From contig NZ_JARQZP010000007.1 in the NCBI RefSeq assembly GCF_029589055.1, forward strand, positions 124,001-188,000: 64,000 nt of DNA, in the 5' to 3' direction. Shown piece after piece: positions 17,844 through 26,728 of this stretch. The translations under genes were made by a program, and so were the position numbers. The DNA is from Vibrio hannami (lineage in GTDB: Bacteria; Pseudomonadota; Gammaproteobacteria; Enterobacterales; Vibrionaceae). How positions within the stretch are numbered: the first letter of the stretch is position 1; the number at the start of each line of letters is the position of its first letter. The notes under the pieces are model-generated. The model was not told the DNA's origin. It ran no database searches and saw only the letters and a program-made list of their open reading frames with translations.

Positions 17844-17871
17844 ACGCTGTCAAATTTGGCAGCGTTTTTTT
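17844..17871 (+). terminator. Intrinsic terminator of the small RNA
   Basis: CGCTGTC and GGCAGCG pair with one G-U around AAATTT, followed by seven T. Confidence 0.85.
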
Positions 17872-17882
17872 ATATCTGAAAA

Positions 17883-17896
17883 TGTAATCCATTACA
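17883..17896 (+). promoter_or_regulatory. Palindrome TGTAATCCATTACA
   Basis: A perfect 6-bp inverted repeat with a 2-base centre, similar to but one base shorter than the HexR-like site at 17473. It is about 345 bases before the permease gene. The rest of 17897-18170 is AT-rich and I see nothing else in it. Confidence 0.35.
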
Positions 17897-18171
17897 TAAT
17901 GGTTGGTTTTTATCTGCTAGAAACAGAATAGAATAAGCGAAGGGTGTTTTATAAAACTTAGGTATGTTTTTCTTTGCGATATCTGATACCAAAATTGTGG
18001 TTATGATTATCTTAAACACGTATAGAACGCTTGAGGGGATTGATTATTATTTCTTAATTATCAAAACTTTGATTTCTAATTTTTATAATATCGATCAACC
18101 AGTAATATTAAATAGATAAGAAAAGGCCACTAACACCAAAAATTTTTCTAGAAATTGGTTTTTGATAACTT

Positions 18172-18177
18172 TATAAT
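18172..18177 (+). promoter_or_regulatory. -10 element of the purine permease promoter
   Basis: A perfect TATAAT, 15 bases upstream of a PurR box; no clear -35. Start would be near 18184. Confidence 0.45.
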
Positions 18178-18192
18178 TCGCGCCAATCGATT

Positions 18193-18208
18193 ACGCAAAC
18201 GTTTACCT
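18193..18208 (+). promoter_or_regulatory. PurR box upstream of the purine permease
   Basis: ACGCAAACGTTTACCT matches the PurR consensus at 14 of 16 positions. Placed just downstream of the TATAAT, a good place for a repressor. Confidence 0.8.
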
Positions 18209-18239
18209 TTTTATTTATACATTTTAGGGACCAATCACC

Positions 18240-19529
18240 ATGTTGGAGAAATTATTTAAATTAAGTGAGAACAAAACCGATGTTCGCACCGAAGTTATCG
18301 CAGGTGTTACCACCTTTTTGACAATGGCTTACATCATTTTTGTAAACCCTGCGATCCTATCTGCTACTGGCATGGACAAAGGAGCAATCTTTGTTGCAAC
18401 CTGTCTTGCTGCTGCTATCGGATGTTTCATCATGGGTATTGTTGCTAACTACCCGATTGCTCAGGCTCCAGGCATGGGTCTGAACGCATTCTTTACTTAT
18501 TCTGTAGTTCTTGGCATGGGACACACATGGCAGGTAGCTCTGGGCGCGGTATTCGTATCTGGTGTGTTGTTTATCCTTCTTAGTGTATTCAAGATTCGTG
18601 AGTGGATCATCAATGCAATCCCAATGTCTCTGCGTACTGGTATCTCTGCGGGTATCGGTTTGTTTCTTGCGTTTATTGCACTTCAGGGTGCAGGAATTGT
18701 AGGTGATAACCCTGCGACTCTGGTTTCTCTTGGTGATGTAACGTCACTTAAAGCTGCTCTTGCTGCGTTTGGATTCTTCCTGACTATTGCGCTTGTGCAT
18801 CGTGGTCTTAAAGCTGCGGTTATGATCGCAATCCTTGTTGTAACTGCACTGGGTGTTGCTTTCGGTGACGTACAGTACGGTGGCATCATGTCTACACCAC
18901 CAAGCATTGCTCCTACATTTATGCAGCTTGACCTTTCTGGTGTATTTGAAGTGGGCATGATTTCAGTTGTATTTGCATTCCTTTTCGTTGACTTGTTTGA
19001 TACAGCAGGAACGCTTGTAGGTGTAGCAACTAAAGCTAACCTGATTAAAGAAGATGGAAAACTGCCTCGTCTAAACCGTGCACTTTTAGCTGACTCTACA
19101 GCTACGTCTGTAGGTGCTCTACTTGGTACATCAAATACTACCTCTTACATCGAGAGTGTTTCTGGTGTTTCTGCTGGTGGTCGTACAGGTTTAACAGCAG
19201 TTGTTGTTGGCATTTTGTTCCTGCTTGCATTATTCTTCTCGCCACTTGCAGGTATGATTCCAGCATATGCAACATCAGGCGCACTGTTTTACGTTGCGAT
19301 TCTTATGATGTCTGGTCTGGTTTCTATCGACTGGCGTGACCTTACTGAAGCAGCTCCAACTGTAGTTGTCTGTCTTCTTATGCCACTTACTTACTCTATC
19401 GCTGATGGTATTGCTCTTGGTTTCATCGCTTACGCGGCAATCAAAGGTTTAAGTGGTAAAGGCCGTGATGTTCCAGTTAGTGTTTGGGTTCTGGCTGCTG
19501 TTTTTGTTCTTAAGTTTATTTTTGCTTAA
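18240..19529 (+). CDS. NCS2 family purine permease (AzgA-type)
   Basis: A 429-residue inner-membrane protein with about 12-14 hydrophobic segments. The N-terminus has VRTEVIAGVTTFLTMAYIIFVNP, typical of the AzgA branch of NCS2 (E. coli PurP/GhxP/YjcD type), and motifs QAPGMGLNAFF near 80 and LFDTAGTLVGVA near 255. The branch imports adenine or hypoxanthine/guanine with protons. A PurR box before it and gpt after it support purine-base salvage. Exact substrate is not readable. Ends at its own terminator. Confidence 0.9.
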   Translation: MLEKLFKLSENKTDVRTEVIAGVTTFLTMAYIIFVNPAILSATGMDKGAIFVATCLAAAIGCFIMGIVANYPIAQAPGMGLNAFFTYSVVLGMGHTWQVALGAVFVSGVLFILLSVFKIREWIINAIPMSLRTGISAGIGLFLAFIALQGAGIVGDNPATLVSLGDVTSLKAALAAFGFFLTIALVHRGLKAAVMIAILVVTALGVAFGDVQYGGIMSTPPSIAPTFMQLDLSGVFEVGMISVVFAFLFVDLFDTAGTLVGVATKANLIKEDGKLPRLNRALLADSTATSVGALLGTSNTTSYIESVSGVSAGGRTGLTAVVVGILFLLALFFSPLAGMIPAYATSGALFYVAILMMSGLVSIDWRDLTEAAPTVVVCLLMPLTYSIADGIALGFIAYAAIKGLSGKGRDVPVSVWVLAAVFVLKFIFA

Positions 19530-19558
19530 TCGAACTTTAACAAATAAAAAATTAAACA

Positions 19559-19593
19559 AAAGCGTGCTGATCTAAGGGTCAGCACGCTTTGTT
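19559..19593 (+). terminator. Intrinsic terminator of the permease gene
   Basis: AAGCGTGCTGA and TCAGCACGCTT pair around TCTAAGGG, then TGTTGT. The stem is strong; the T tail is imperfect. Confidence 0.7.
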
Positions 19594-19641
19594 GTATAAG
19601 AATATATACCAATCAATTTCGATCGTAACAGGTTAATAATT

Positions 19642-20100
19642 ATGACTAAAAAATTCATCATCACCTGGGACAATATGCAGATGTATTGTCGTCAACTAGC
19701 TGAAAAACAGATGCCGGCTGAGCAGTGGAAAGGTATCATCGGTGTAAGCCGTGGTGGACTGGTTCCTGCTGCTATTTTGGCGCGTGAATTGGGTATTCGA
19801 TACGTTGATACGGTCTGTATCTCTAGTTACGATCACGATCATCAGCGCGATATGAAAGTTGTAAAAGCGGTTGAAGGCGATGGCGAAGGCTTCCTGATTG
19901 TCGACGACCTGGTGGACAGTGGTGATACCGCTCGTAAGCTTCGTGAAATGTATCCTAAAGGCAAGCTGATAACAGTTTGCGCTAAACCTGCGGGAGCTGA
20001 TCTGGTCGATGAATATATTGTAGACATCCCTCAAGATACATGGATTGAGCAGCCGTGGGATACGGAAATTGCGTACGTGGATCCTATCTGTAAGCAATAA
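19642..20100 (+). CDS. gpt: Xanthine-guanine phosphoribosyltransferase
   Basis: Salvage enzyme transferring ribose-5-phosphate from PRPP to guanine, xanthine and hypoxanthine; associates with the inner face of the membrane in E. coli. The 152-residue chain has [10 protein letters not shown] at 34-43 and the PRPP loop [14 protein letters not shown] at 84-97, with the WIEQPW C-terminal segment. Single-gene unit between two terminators, next to a purine permease that would supply its substrates. Confidence 0.95.
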   Translation: MTKKFIITWDNMQMYCRQLAEKQMPAEQWKGIIGVSRGGLVPAAILARELGIRYVDTVCISSYDHDHQRDMKVVKAVEGDGEGFLIVDDLVDSGDTARKLREMYPKGKLITVCAKPAGADLVDEYIVDIPQDTWIEQPWDTEIAYVDPICKQ

Positions 20101-20126
20101 TTAGCTTAGTTTTTACTGTTTTCTTG

Positions 20127-20157
20127 AAAAGTGGCCCTGTATTGGGCCACTTTTTTA
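20127..20157 (+). terminator. Intrinsic terminator of gpt
   Basis: AAGTGGCCC and GGGCCACTT pair around TGTATT, followed by six T in total. Confidence 0.9.
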
Positions 20158-20196
20158 TATGATTTAGTCAGTTGCCAGTAAAACGTAGAATCGCTG

Positions 20197-21438
20197 ATGT
20201 CAGATAAAATAAAAAACCTATCAGAAACACTTTTTGTTAAGCACAAACAAGCAAAGGAGACATCAGGTCTCACCAACTATATGCCCAGCAGTAAAGAGTT
20301 TCTGGATGAGAAGCAAATTAGAGAGGGTTACCGCTGGTATCGTAACATACGGCGCTATCAGTGGATCTGGCAAGGTATTGATCCCATAGAGCAGGAGAGG
20401 GTTCTGGCAAAAATTGCCTCGTCTGAGCATTCAAGAACTTCAGACGACTGGCTGGATACAGTGATGGGTTACCACTCAGGTAACTGGGCCTATGAGTGGA
20501 CTGCCCTGGGGATGGAACATCAGAAAAAGGCTGCTGATCTGGAAGGCGATGCGGCGGCTGATGAACTTTATACTGCAAGCCTCTGCTTTAGCCTTGCGGG
20601 ATACCCTCACCTGAGAGGCGACAATCTGGCACTTCAGGCACAAAGCCTTGCAACAACAGCATTTGAAGAATCAATGAAGCACAGCCGATATGAAATGCGT
20701 CAGCTTTCGATCCCTTATCAGGGCAAAAAGATATCGGCTAATCTGCATTTGCCTCATACAGAGCGTCAGTTACCAGTTGTTATTCTGGCTACGGGGTTGG
20801 ATAGTCTTCAGTCAGATATGTACCGGATTTTCAGAGATTATCTGGCACCAAAAGAGATCGCGATGATCACGTTGGATATGCCATCCATTGGTGCGAGCAG
20901 CCAGTGGCAGCTAACCGAAGATTCCAGTTGTCTGCATAAAGCTCTGTTAGATGAACTGCCAAATATCCCATGGGTCGATCATTTTAAGGTGGGCCTGATA
21001 GGATATCGTTTTGGTGGTAATGCAATGGTTCGCCTTTCTTTCTTAGAGCAAGACCGAATTAAAGCTTGCGTGGCACTTGGGGCACCGCTGCACGCTACTT
21101 TTTCGTCACCGGAAAAGATGAAAAGTATGTCTAAAATGTATCTGGATATTCTCTCTTCAAGGCTAGGTAAAACAGCGGTCGATATCAATAGTCTAGCTGG
21201 CCAAATGGCGGCCTGGTCCCTTAAAGTGCAGGGCTTTTTGTCCAGCAGAAAAACCAAAGTACCTATTTTAGCGGTTTCTCTGGAGGGGGACCCAGTATCA
21301 CCATATTCGGACAATAAGCTGGCTGCGCTTTTCAGTATAGGCGGTAAGGCTAAGCAGATTTCATCCCGCTCAATATCTTATGGATATGAGCAATCTCTTG
21401 ATTTAGCAATAAACTGGCTTGAAGACGAACTAATTTAA
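20197..21438 (+). CDS. frsA: Esterase FrsA (fermentation-respiration switch protein)
   Basis: A 413-residue alpha/beta-hydrolase-fold protein. The N-terminal helical half (to about 170) has GYRWYRNIRRYQWIWQG typical of FrsA. The hydrolase half has ATGLDSLQSD near 202 and GYRFGGN at 269-275 in place of the usual GxSxG nucleophile elbow, so the Ser nucleophile is absent there, as in other FrsA proteins. FrsA was reported to bind dephosphorylated EIIA-Glc in V. vulnificus; enzymatic role is disputed. Lies before crl, as in related genomes. Confidence 0.9.
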   Translation: MSDKIKNLSETLFVKHKQAKETSGLTNYMPSSKEFLDEKQIREGYRWYRNIRRYQWIWQGIDPIEQERVLAKIASSEHSRTSDDWLDTVMGYHSGNWAYEWTALGMEHQKKAADLEGDAAADELYTASLCFSLAGYPHLRGDNLALQAQSLATTAFEESMKHSRYEMRQLSIPYQGKKISANLHLPHTERQLPVVILATGLDSLQSDMYRIFRDYLAPKEIAMITLDMPSIGASSQWQLTEDSSCLHKALLDELPNIPWVDHFKVGLIGYRFGGNAMVRLSFLEQDRIKACVALGAPLHATFSSPEKMKSMSKMYLDILSSRLGKTAVDINSLAGQMAAWSLKVQGFLSSRKTKVPILAVSLEGDPVSPYSDNKLAALFSIGGKAKQISSRSISYGYEQSLDLAINWLEDELI

Positions 21439-21529
21439 TGACTTTTTTCTAATTTAGTTAAATATGGAATCCCCGTATATCGTTCGCTTACTGAGCTAAT
21501 TATTAAAATTGAAACGGAGATTCAACATC

Positions 21530-21919
21530 ATGACGGAAGTTGCTGCTAGCCCTACACACTACAGATTATTATCGGCACTAAAGGCCATTGGCCCGTATTT
21601 GAGAGAACCGGATTCAAGTGAAGACAGCTATCTGTTTGATTGCCTATCAGCTTGTGTTGATGACAAAAAGTCTCCGGAAGAGAGAGAGTTCTGGGGATGG
21701 TGGATGGAACTTACGGTGACAGACTCCAGGTACATCGCCTGTTTTAAAACCGGAATCTATAACCTGGAAGGTGTATGGGAAAAAACGGATATCCCGGCTA
21801 ACGCCAGTGCTGAAGTAACTCGCACTCAGCAGGAGTTTGTGAAAAAGCTGACTGCTGCACTGAAAGATCGTTTCGATCTTGGGTTTGAGTTACATCCGGA
21901 ATCAGAAGAATTTGTCTGA
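21530..21919 (+). CDS. crl: Sigma factor-binding protein Crl
   Basis: Small cytoplasmic activator that favours assembly of sigma-S with core RNA polymerase. The 129 residues include FDCLSACVD near 48 and the invariant EFWGWWMEL near 66-74 found in Crl. ATG 21530 is chosen because ACGGAGA is 10 bases upstream and the start aligns with E. coli Crl; a TTG at 21509 in the same frame would put the binding site inside the gene. Followed by a terminator, so monocistronic or second to frsA. Confidence 0.92.
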   Translation: MTEVAASPTHYRLLSALKAIGPYLREPDSSEDSYLFDCLSACVDDKKSPEEREFWGWWMELTVTDSRYIACFKTGIYNLEGVWEKTDIPANASAEVTRTQQEFVKKLTAALKDRFDLGFELHPESEEFV

Positions 21920-21948
21920 TTAACAGAGCTTATCAATTCAATTCTTTA

Positions 21949-21974
21949 AAAAGGCGCGTTTATGCGCCTTTTCT
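21949..21974 (+). terminator. Intrinsic terminator of crl
   Basis: AAAAGGCGC and GCGCCTTTT pair around GTTTAT, then TC-rich tail. Confidence 0.75.
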
Positions 21975-22050
21975 TCTTGTGTAAACCCCGGATGCTTGTT
22001 AAAACGTAACATCAATTTTGATTACTTGAATATAAGTAAAGGGTGAGAAA

Positions 22051-23163
22051 GTGACACAGCCAAAAACCGTTGTGGTGAAGCTTGGTACAAGCGTTCTGAC
22101 GGGCGGCACATTAGCACTGGATAAAGCTCATATGGTTGAGCTGGTGCGTCAGTGTGCAAATCTAAGAAAACAGGGCCATTGCGTTGTAATGGTTTCTTCT
22201 GGCGCAATTGCTGCGGGAAGAGAGCACTTAGATTACCCCGCACTTCCCAATACTATGTCGAGTAAACAACTGCTTGCTGCTGTAGGGCAGAGCCAATTGA
22301 TTCAGGTTTGGGAATCTCTGTTCGCAATCTATGGTCTTAAGATTGGTCAGATGCTGCTTACCAGAGCGGATCTGGAAGATCGTGAGCGTTTTCTAAACGC
22401 GAGAGATACCATCAACACGCTTTTAGACAACGGTATTATTCCAGTTGTAAACGAAAATGATGCGGTTGCGACTTCTGAGATCAAGGTCGGTGACAATGAC
22501 AACCTTTCTGCTCTGGTTGGCATTTTGTGTGGCGCTGATAAGTTGCTGTTGCTGACTGATCAGCCTGGCCTATTTACTGCCGATCCAAGAAAAGATCCTG
22601 ATGCAGAGTTGATTCGCGAAGTTTCTACTATCGACGAAACTTTAAGGAAGATCGCTGGCGGGAGTGGAACCTCTCTTGGTACTGGTGGTATGGCAACTAA
22701 ACTACAGGCTGCAGATATTGCCAGAAGAGCCGGTATCGAAGTTATTATTGCAGCGGGTAGTGCAGAAGACGTTATTTTTGAGTCGCTGAGCGATCAACCA
22801 CATGGTACTCGATTCCTGCCTCTTCCTGAGGCTCTGGAGAATAGAAAACGCTGGATTCTTGCTGGTCCTTCGGCTTCTGGGGATATCGTGATTGATAGTG
22901 GAGCAGCAAAGGCTGTAGTAGAGCGTGGCAGTAGCTTATTGGCAAAAGGGGTAACCAAGGTTACCGGTTCCTTTGCTCGTGGCGAAGTGGCTCGAGTAAG
23001 AACAGAGCAAGGAGAGCTTGTCGCTAAAGGCATCTCAAGCTACTCAAGTGAAGATTTAACAAAGATCATCGGAAAACACAGTAAAGATATTGGCTCCATT
23101 TTGGGGTACGAATACGGTTCGGAAGTTATACATCGCGATGATCTGGTTGTAATACAAGAATAA
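22051..23163 (+). CDS. proB: Glutamate 5-kinase
   Basis: First step of proline synthesis: glutamate + ATP to gamma-glutamyl phosphate. 370 residues: amino-acid kinase fold with [12 protein letters not shown] at 8-19 and [12 protein letters not shown] near 213, then a C-terminal PUA domain at about 275-355. The start is GTG with AAGGGTGAG upstream. Proline normally feeds back on this enzyme. It is nine bases from proA and forms an operon with it. Confidence 0.96.
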   Translation: MTQPKTVVVKLGTSVLTGGTLALDKAHMVELVRQCANLRKQGHCVVMVSSGAIAAGREHLDYPALPNTMSSKQLLAAVGQSQLIQVWESLFAIYGLKIGQMLLTRADLEDRERFLNARDTINTLLDNGIIPVVNENDAVATSEIKVGDNDNLSALVGILCGADKLLLLTDQPGLFTADPRKDPDAELIREVSTIDETLRKIAGGSGTSLGTGGMATKLQAADIARRAGIEVIIAAGSAEDVIFESLSDQPHGTRFLPLPEALENRKRWILAGPSASGDIVIDSGAAKAVVERGSSLLAKGVTKVTGSFARGEVARVRTEQGELVAKGISSYSSEDLTKIIGKHSKDIGSILGYEYGSEVIHRDDLVVIQE

Positions 23164-23172
23164 GGAAGCAAT

Positions 23173-24423
23173 ATGGAACTGATTACAATGGGAAAGGCTG
23201 CTAAAGAAGCGGCTTTTCATCTAGCGACTGCATCGACTGCTCAGAAGAACAGAGCTCTGCAGATTATTGCTGACGAACTGGAAGCGAACGCGGACACTAT
23301 TCTGGCTGCAAACGCTAAAGATATTGATAAAGGTCGTGAAGCGGGTTTGACCGAAGCACTTCTGGATCGACTATTGCTGGACGAAAAGCGTTTAACTGGC
23401 ATTGCGAACGACGTGCGCAATGTAATCAGCCTGAACGACCCTGTTGGTAGCGAAATCGATAGTAAAGTGCTTGAGAATGGCATGGCACTTTCGCGTCGTC
23501 GTGTACCACTTGGTGTGGTTGGCGTTATCTACGAAGCTCGTCCGAACGTAACCATCGATATTGCGGCTCTTTGCCTTAAAACAGGTAACGCCAGTATTCT
23601 TCGTGGCGGTAAAGAGACCTTCTTCTCTAATATGGAGCTGGTTAAAGTAATCCAGACAGCACTTGAAAAGGCTGGCCTGCCAGCGGCTTCGGTACAATAC
23701 ATCGAGAAGCCAGATCGTGAATTGGTTAGTCAGCTACTTAAGCTGGATGATTATGTTGATATGATTATCCCTCGTGGTGGTGCTGGCCTGCACAAGATGT
23801 GTAAAGAGAACAGTACGATTCCGGTGATCATTGGTGGATTTGGTATCAGCCATGTGTTTGTTGATGAAAGTGCAGAGCTGGATAAATCTGTTGATGTGGT
23901 CGAGAACTCTAAGGTTCAGCGTCCATCGGCGTGTAACTCTCTTGATACGCTTCTTGTTCATGAAAAAGTAGCGGCAGATTTTCTACCAAAGCTGGTTGAG
24001 CGCTTAAATGGTCAGGTTACTTTTGTTGTAGAGCCAAAGGCGAAAGCGCTTATGGCTAACGCTGCTGAAATTCGTGATGTAGCCGAGGGTGATTTCGATA
24101 CAGAATGGCTAAGCTATACCCTTGGCGTTAAAGTGGTAGCAGATGTGAAAGAAGCAATAGATCACATGCGAGTTCACAATGCGAGCCATTCTGATGCGAT
24201 CATGACAGACAGCCTTGAAAATGCAGAGCTGTTTATCAACTCTGTGGGTTCAGCTGCGGTTTATGTAAACGCATCAACACGATTCACAGATGGTGCTCAG
24301 TTTGGCCTGGGGGCTGAAGTAGCTGTGTCTACTCAAAAGCTTCATGCTCGCGGCCCTATGGGGCTGGAAGAGCTAACCAGCTATAAGTGGGTGGGTAAAG
24401 CAAACTACCTGCCAAGAGCTTAA
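23173..24423 (+). CDS. proA: Gamma-glutamyl phosphate reductase
   Basis: Second step of proline synthesis; NADPH-dependent reduction of gamma-glutamyl phosphate to glutamate semialdehyde. 416 residues of the aldehyde-dehydrogenase superfamily, with [10 protein letters not shown] near 118, the nucleotide-contact LRGGKE near 138 and active-site Cys in [16 protein letters not shown] near 256. Follows proB after nine bases and shares its transcript. NrdR begins 16 bases later, so transcription may continue into the riboflavin cluster. Confidence 0.96.
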   Translation: MELITMGKAAKEAAFHLATASTAQKNRALQIIADELEANADTILAANAKDIDKGREAGLTEALLDRLLLDEKRLTGIANDVRNVISLNDPVGSEIDSKVLENGMALSRRRVPLGVVGVIYEARPNVTIDIAALCLKTGNASILRGGKETFFSNMELVKVIQTALEKAGLPAASVQYIEKPDRELVSQLLKLDDYVDMIIPRGGAGLHKMCKENSTIPVIIGGFGISHVFVDESAELDKSVDVVENSKVQRPSACNSLDTLLVHEKVAADFLPKLVERLNGQVTFVVEPKAKALMANAAEIRDVAEGDFDTEWLSYTLGVKVVADVKEAIDHMRVHNASHSDAIMTDSLENAELFINSVGSAAVYVNASTRFTDGAQFGLGAEVAVSTQKLHARGPMGLEELTSYKWVGKANYLPRA

Positions 24424-24439
24424 ATTATTTGGAGGCTAT

Positions 24440-24889
24440 ATGCACTGCCCATTTTGCTCGGAAAACGACACAAAAGTGATTGATTCTCGTCTGGTGGCAG
24501 ATGGTCACCAGGTAAGACGCCGCCGTCAGTGTCTGGCGTGCAACGAGCGATTTACCACTTTCGAAACCGCTGAACTGGTGATGCCAAAGGTGATTAAGTC
24601 TAATGGTAATCGCGAACCATTTAACGAAGATAAGATGGTAGGCGGAGTACAGCGCGCTCTGGAGAAAAGACCAGTTAGCGCAGATGCGATAGAGCTTGCG
24701 ATCAGCACCATCAAGTCTCAGTTACGAGCAACAGGTGAACGTGAAGTCCCAAGTGAAATGATCGGCAATTTAGTGATGGATCAGCTAAAAGAGCTGGATA
24801 AAGTCGCTTATATTCGTTTCGCTTCGGTATATCGCAGTTTTGAAGATATCCGGGAGTTTGGTGAAGAGATCGCTAAACTAGAGGATTAA
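24440..24889 (+). CDS. nrdR: Transcriptional repressor NrdR
   Basis: Represses ribonucleotide reductase operons by sensing ATP/dATP. The 149-residue protein begins with a zinc ribbon ([17 protein letters not shown] and [10 protein letters not shown], four cysteines in CxxC pairs), followed by an ATP-cone at about 46-136 ([15 protein letters not shown]). GGAGG precedes the ATG. Starts the conserved cluster nrdR-ribD-ribE-ribBX-ribH-nusB. Confidence 0.95.
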   Translation: MHCPFCSENDTKVIDSRLVADGHQVRRRRQCLACNERFTTFETAELVMPKVIKSNGNREPFNEDKMVGGVQRALEKRPVSADAIELAISTIKSQLRATGEREVPSEMIGNLVMDQLKELDKVAYIRFASVYRSFEDIREFGEEIAKLED

Positions 24890-24897
24890 GACACCTA

Positions 24898-25995
24898 ATG
24901 CCATTTAGTAAGCTTGATTTTGAAATGATGTCCCGCGCTATTCAGTTAGCAAAAGGGGGCATCTATACCACTCACCCTAATCCAAATGTCGGCTGTGTCA
25001 TTATCAAAGATGGCAAAATGATTGGAGAAGGCTTTCACTACCGTGCTGGCGAACCTCATGCTGAAGTCCATGCGCTGCGGGCCGCAGGCAGCAATGCTGA
25101 AGGCGCGACCGCTTATGTGACATTAGAGCCTTGTTCTCATTTTGGCAGAACCCCACCTTGCGCAGAAGCTTTAATTAAAGCAAAAGTATCCCGGGTAGTT
25201 TGTGCTATGCAGGATCCAAATCCTCAAGTAGCTGGGCGTGGCGTGAATATGCTACGCGAAGCGGGTATCGAGGTGGATGTCGGTTTACTGGAAGCAGAGG
25301 CGAATGCCCTTAATCCTGCATTTTTAAAGAAAATGCGTACCGGAATGCCATTTGTTCAGTTAAAGCTAGCCTCCAGCCTTGACGGGAAAACCGCTTTATC
25401 AAATGGTGTCAGTAAGTGGATTACTTCTCCGGAAGCCAGACAAGATGTGCAGCGATTCCGAGCTCAGTCAGGAGCTATCCTGTCTACCAGCAAAACAGTT
25501 ATTGAAGATAACGCATCACTTACAGTGAGAATGGATGAGCTACCAGCATCTCTAAAGAGCCATTACCCTGAGAGTGAACTAAGACAACCAGCAAGAGTGA
25601 TTCTTGATCGTCAAAACCAGCTTACACCAGAGTTGGCACTTTTTCAGGCTGGTGGCGAGATCATTAGGCTGTCTTCTGATTCTTCAGCCGATATTCAAGT
25701 TTCTTTGGATACGGATGGAAACCTAGATTTGGAGCGGGCTCTTTGCCAACTAGCGAAAGAGTTTAATATCAATCATATCTGGGTTGAAGCGGGTGCCACA
25801 TTAGCTGCATCACTCATTCAGCAAAATCTGGTTGATGAGCTAATTTTGTATCAGGCTCCTAAAGTTATGGGTGCTGACTCCCGTAGCCTTGTAAATATGA
25901 CCGGGCTTACAGAAATGAACGAAACAATTGATCTGGAGATCAAAGATATCAGGATGGTTGGGCCAGATATCAGAGTTATTGCTAATATCAAATAA
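24898..25995 (+). CDS. ribD: Bifunctional riboflavin deaminase/reductase RibD
   Basis: Catalyses two successive steps of riboflavin synthesis (deamination of the diaminopyrimidine, then NADPH side-chain reduction). 365 residues: N-terminal zinc deaminase with PHAEVHAL near 50 and EPCSHFGRTPPC near 79-90, then a DHFR-like reductase from about 148 (FVQLKLASSLDGKTA). Eight bases after nrdR; transcribed with the riboflavin genes downstream. Confidence 0.96.
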   Translation: MPFSKLDFEMMSRAIQLAKGGIYTTHPNPNVGCVIIKDGKMIGEGFHYRAGEPHAEVHALRAAGSNAEGATAYVTLEPCSHFGRTPPCAEALIKAKVSRVVCAMQDPNPQVAGRGVNMLREAGIEVDVGLLEAEANALNPAFLKKMRTGMPFVQLKLASSLDGKTALSNGVSKWITSPEARQDVQRFRAQSGAILSTSKTVIEDNASLTVRMDELPASLKSHYPESELRQPARVILDRQNQLTPELALFQAGGEIIRLSSDSSADIQVSLDTDGNLDLERALCQLAKEFNINHIWVEAGATLAASLIQQNLVDELILYQAPKVMGADSRSLVNMTGLTEMNETIDLEIKDIRMVGPDIRVIANIK

Positions 25996-26017
25996 GTTAA
26001 ATAAACAAAGACGAGCT

Positions 26018-26677
26018 ATGTTTACTGGAATTATCGAAGCAGTCGGAACGCTTACTGCAATTACACCTAAAGGCGAAGACATTTCAATCACAGTCGAATC
26101 CGGAAAGCTGGACATGTCAGATGTGAATCTTGGCGATAGTATTGCGACTAATGGCGTTTGTCTGACGGTTACCTCATACACCGAAAACAGCTATACCGCT
26201 GACCTTTCACTGGAAACGCTAAACAAAACAGGTTTTGCACAGTATTCCGTGGGGGATAAAGTTAATCTTGAAAAAGCGATGTTGCCAACGACCCGATTTG
26301 GCGGACATATCGTTTCTGGTCACGTTGACGGTGTTGGCACGATTGTAGAGAGAAACCAGGTTGGTCGTGCTATCGAATTCTGGGTAGAAATGCCTTCCGA
26401 CCTTATGCGTTATGTCGCCCCAAAAGGCTCTGTAACTGTCGATGGCATCAGCCTAACAGTGAATGACTTGCGTAAGAACTCTTTCAAGCTGACGATTGTT
26501 CCTCATACAACAGAAGAGACAACCATCGACAACTTTAACGTTGGAAGAAAAGTAAATCTGGAAGTAGATGTTTTAGCTCGTTATATGGAGCGACTGCTGT
26601 TGGCTAACAGAACGGAAAGAGAGCTTCCAGAGTCCAGGATTACAATGGATTTTTTACAGAAAAACGGTTTTGCCTAA
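26018..26677 (+). CDS. ribE: Riboflavin synthase alpha chain
   Basis: Dismutates two 6,7-dimethyl-8-ribityllumazine molecules to riboflavin and the pyrimidine. The 219-residue protein starts MFTGIIEAVGT, the invariant N-terminus, which fixes the start at ATG 26018 even though the frame is open upstream into ribD. Two lumazine-binding repeats (about 1-97 and 98-195), with ATNGVCLTV and VDGISLTV as their matching motifs. Also called ribC in E. coli. Lies 22 bases after ribD. Confidence 0.95.
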   Translation: MFTGIIEAVGTLTAITPKGEDISITVESGKLDMSDVNLGDSIATNGVCLTVTSYTENSYTADLSLETLNKTGFAQYSVGDKVNLEKAMLPTTRFGGHIVSGHVDGVGTIVERNQVGRAIEFWVEMPSDLMRYVAPKGSVTVDGISLTVNDLRKNSFKLTIVPHTTEETTIDNFNVGRKVNLEVDVLARYMERLLLANRTERELPESRITMDFLQKNGFA

Positions 26678-26728
26678 CCCAATAACACAGCCTGTATACA
26701 TAGGGCGTACAAAAAGGAAATAACAACA

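Larger units (their letters stand above)
17565..17871 (+). ncRNA. Probable dual-function small RNA (VcdRP-like)
   Basis: Between divergent pepD and the purine permease, a promoter with CRP-like and HexR-like sites is followed by about 110 bases, a 28-codon ORF with a good ribosome binding site, about 85 bases more, and an intrinsic terminator. That is the layout of a dual-function RNA. I recall that Vibrio cholerae VcdRP is a CRP-controlled RNA that base-pairs with sugar-transporter mRNAs and also encodes a protein of about 29 residues that acts on citrate synthase. Carbon-type regulation and Vibrio context fit, but I could not compare sequences. The ends are predictions. Confidence 0.55.

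Noticed and set aside
18100..18240. Purine riboswitch before the NCS2 permease
   Set aside because: The conserved loop sequences of the purine aptamer are absent; a PurR box explains purine control.
26678..26728. FMN riboswitch before ribBX
   Set aside because: The gap of 51 bases is too short and shows none of the conserved FMN element segments.
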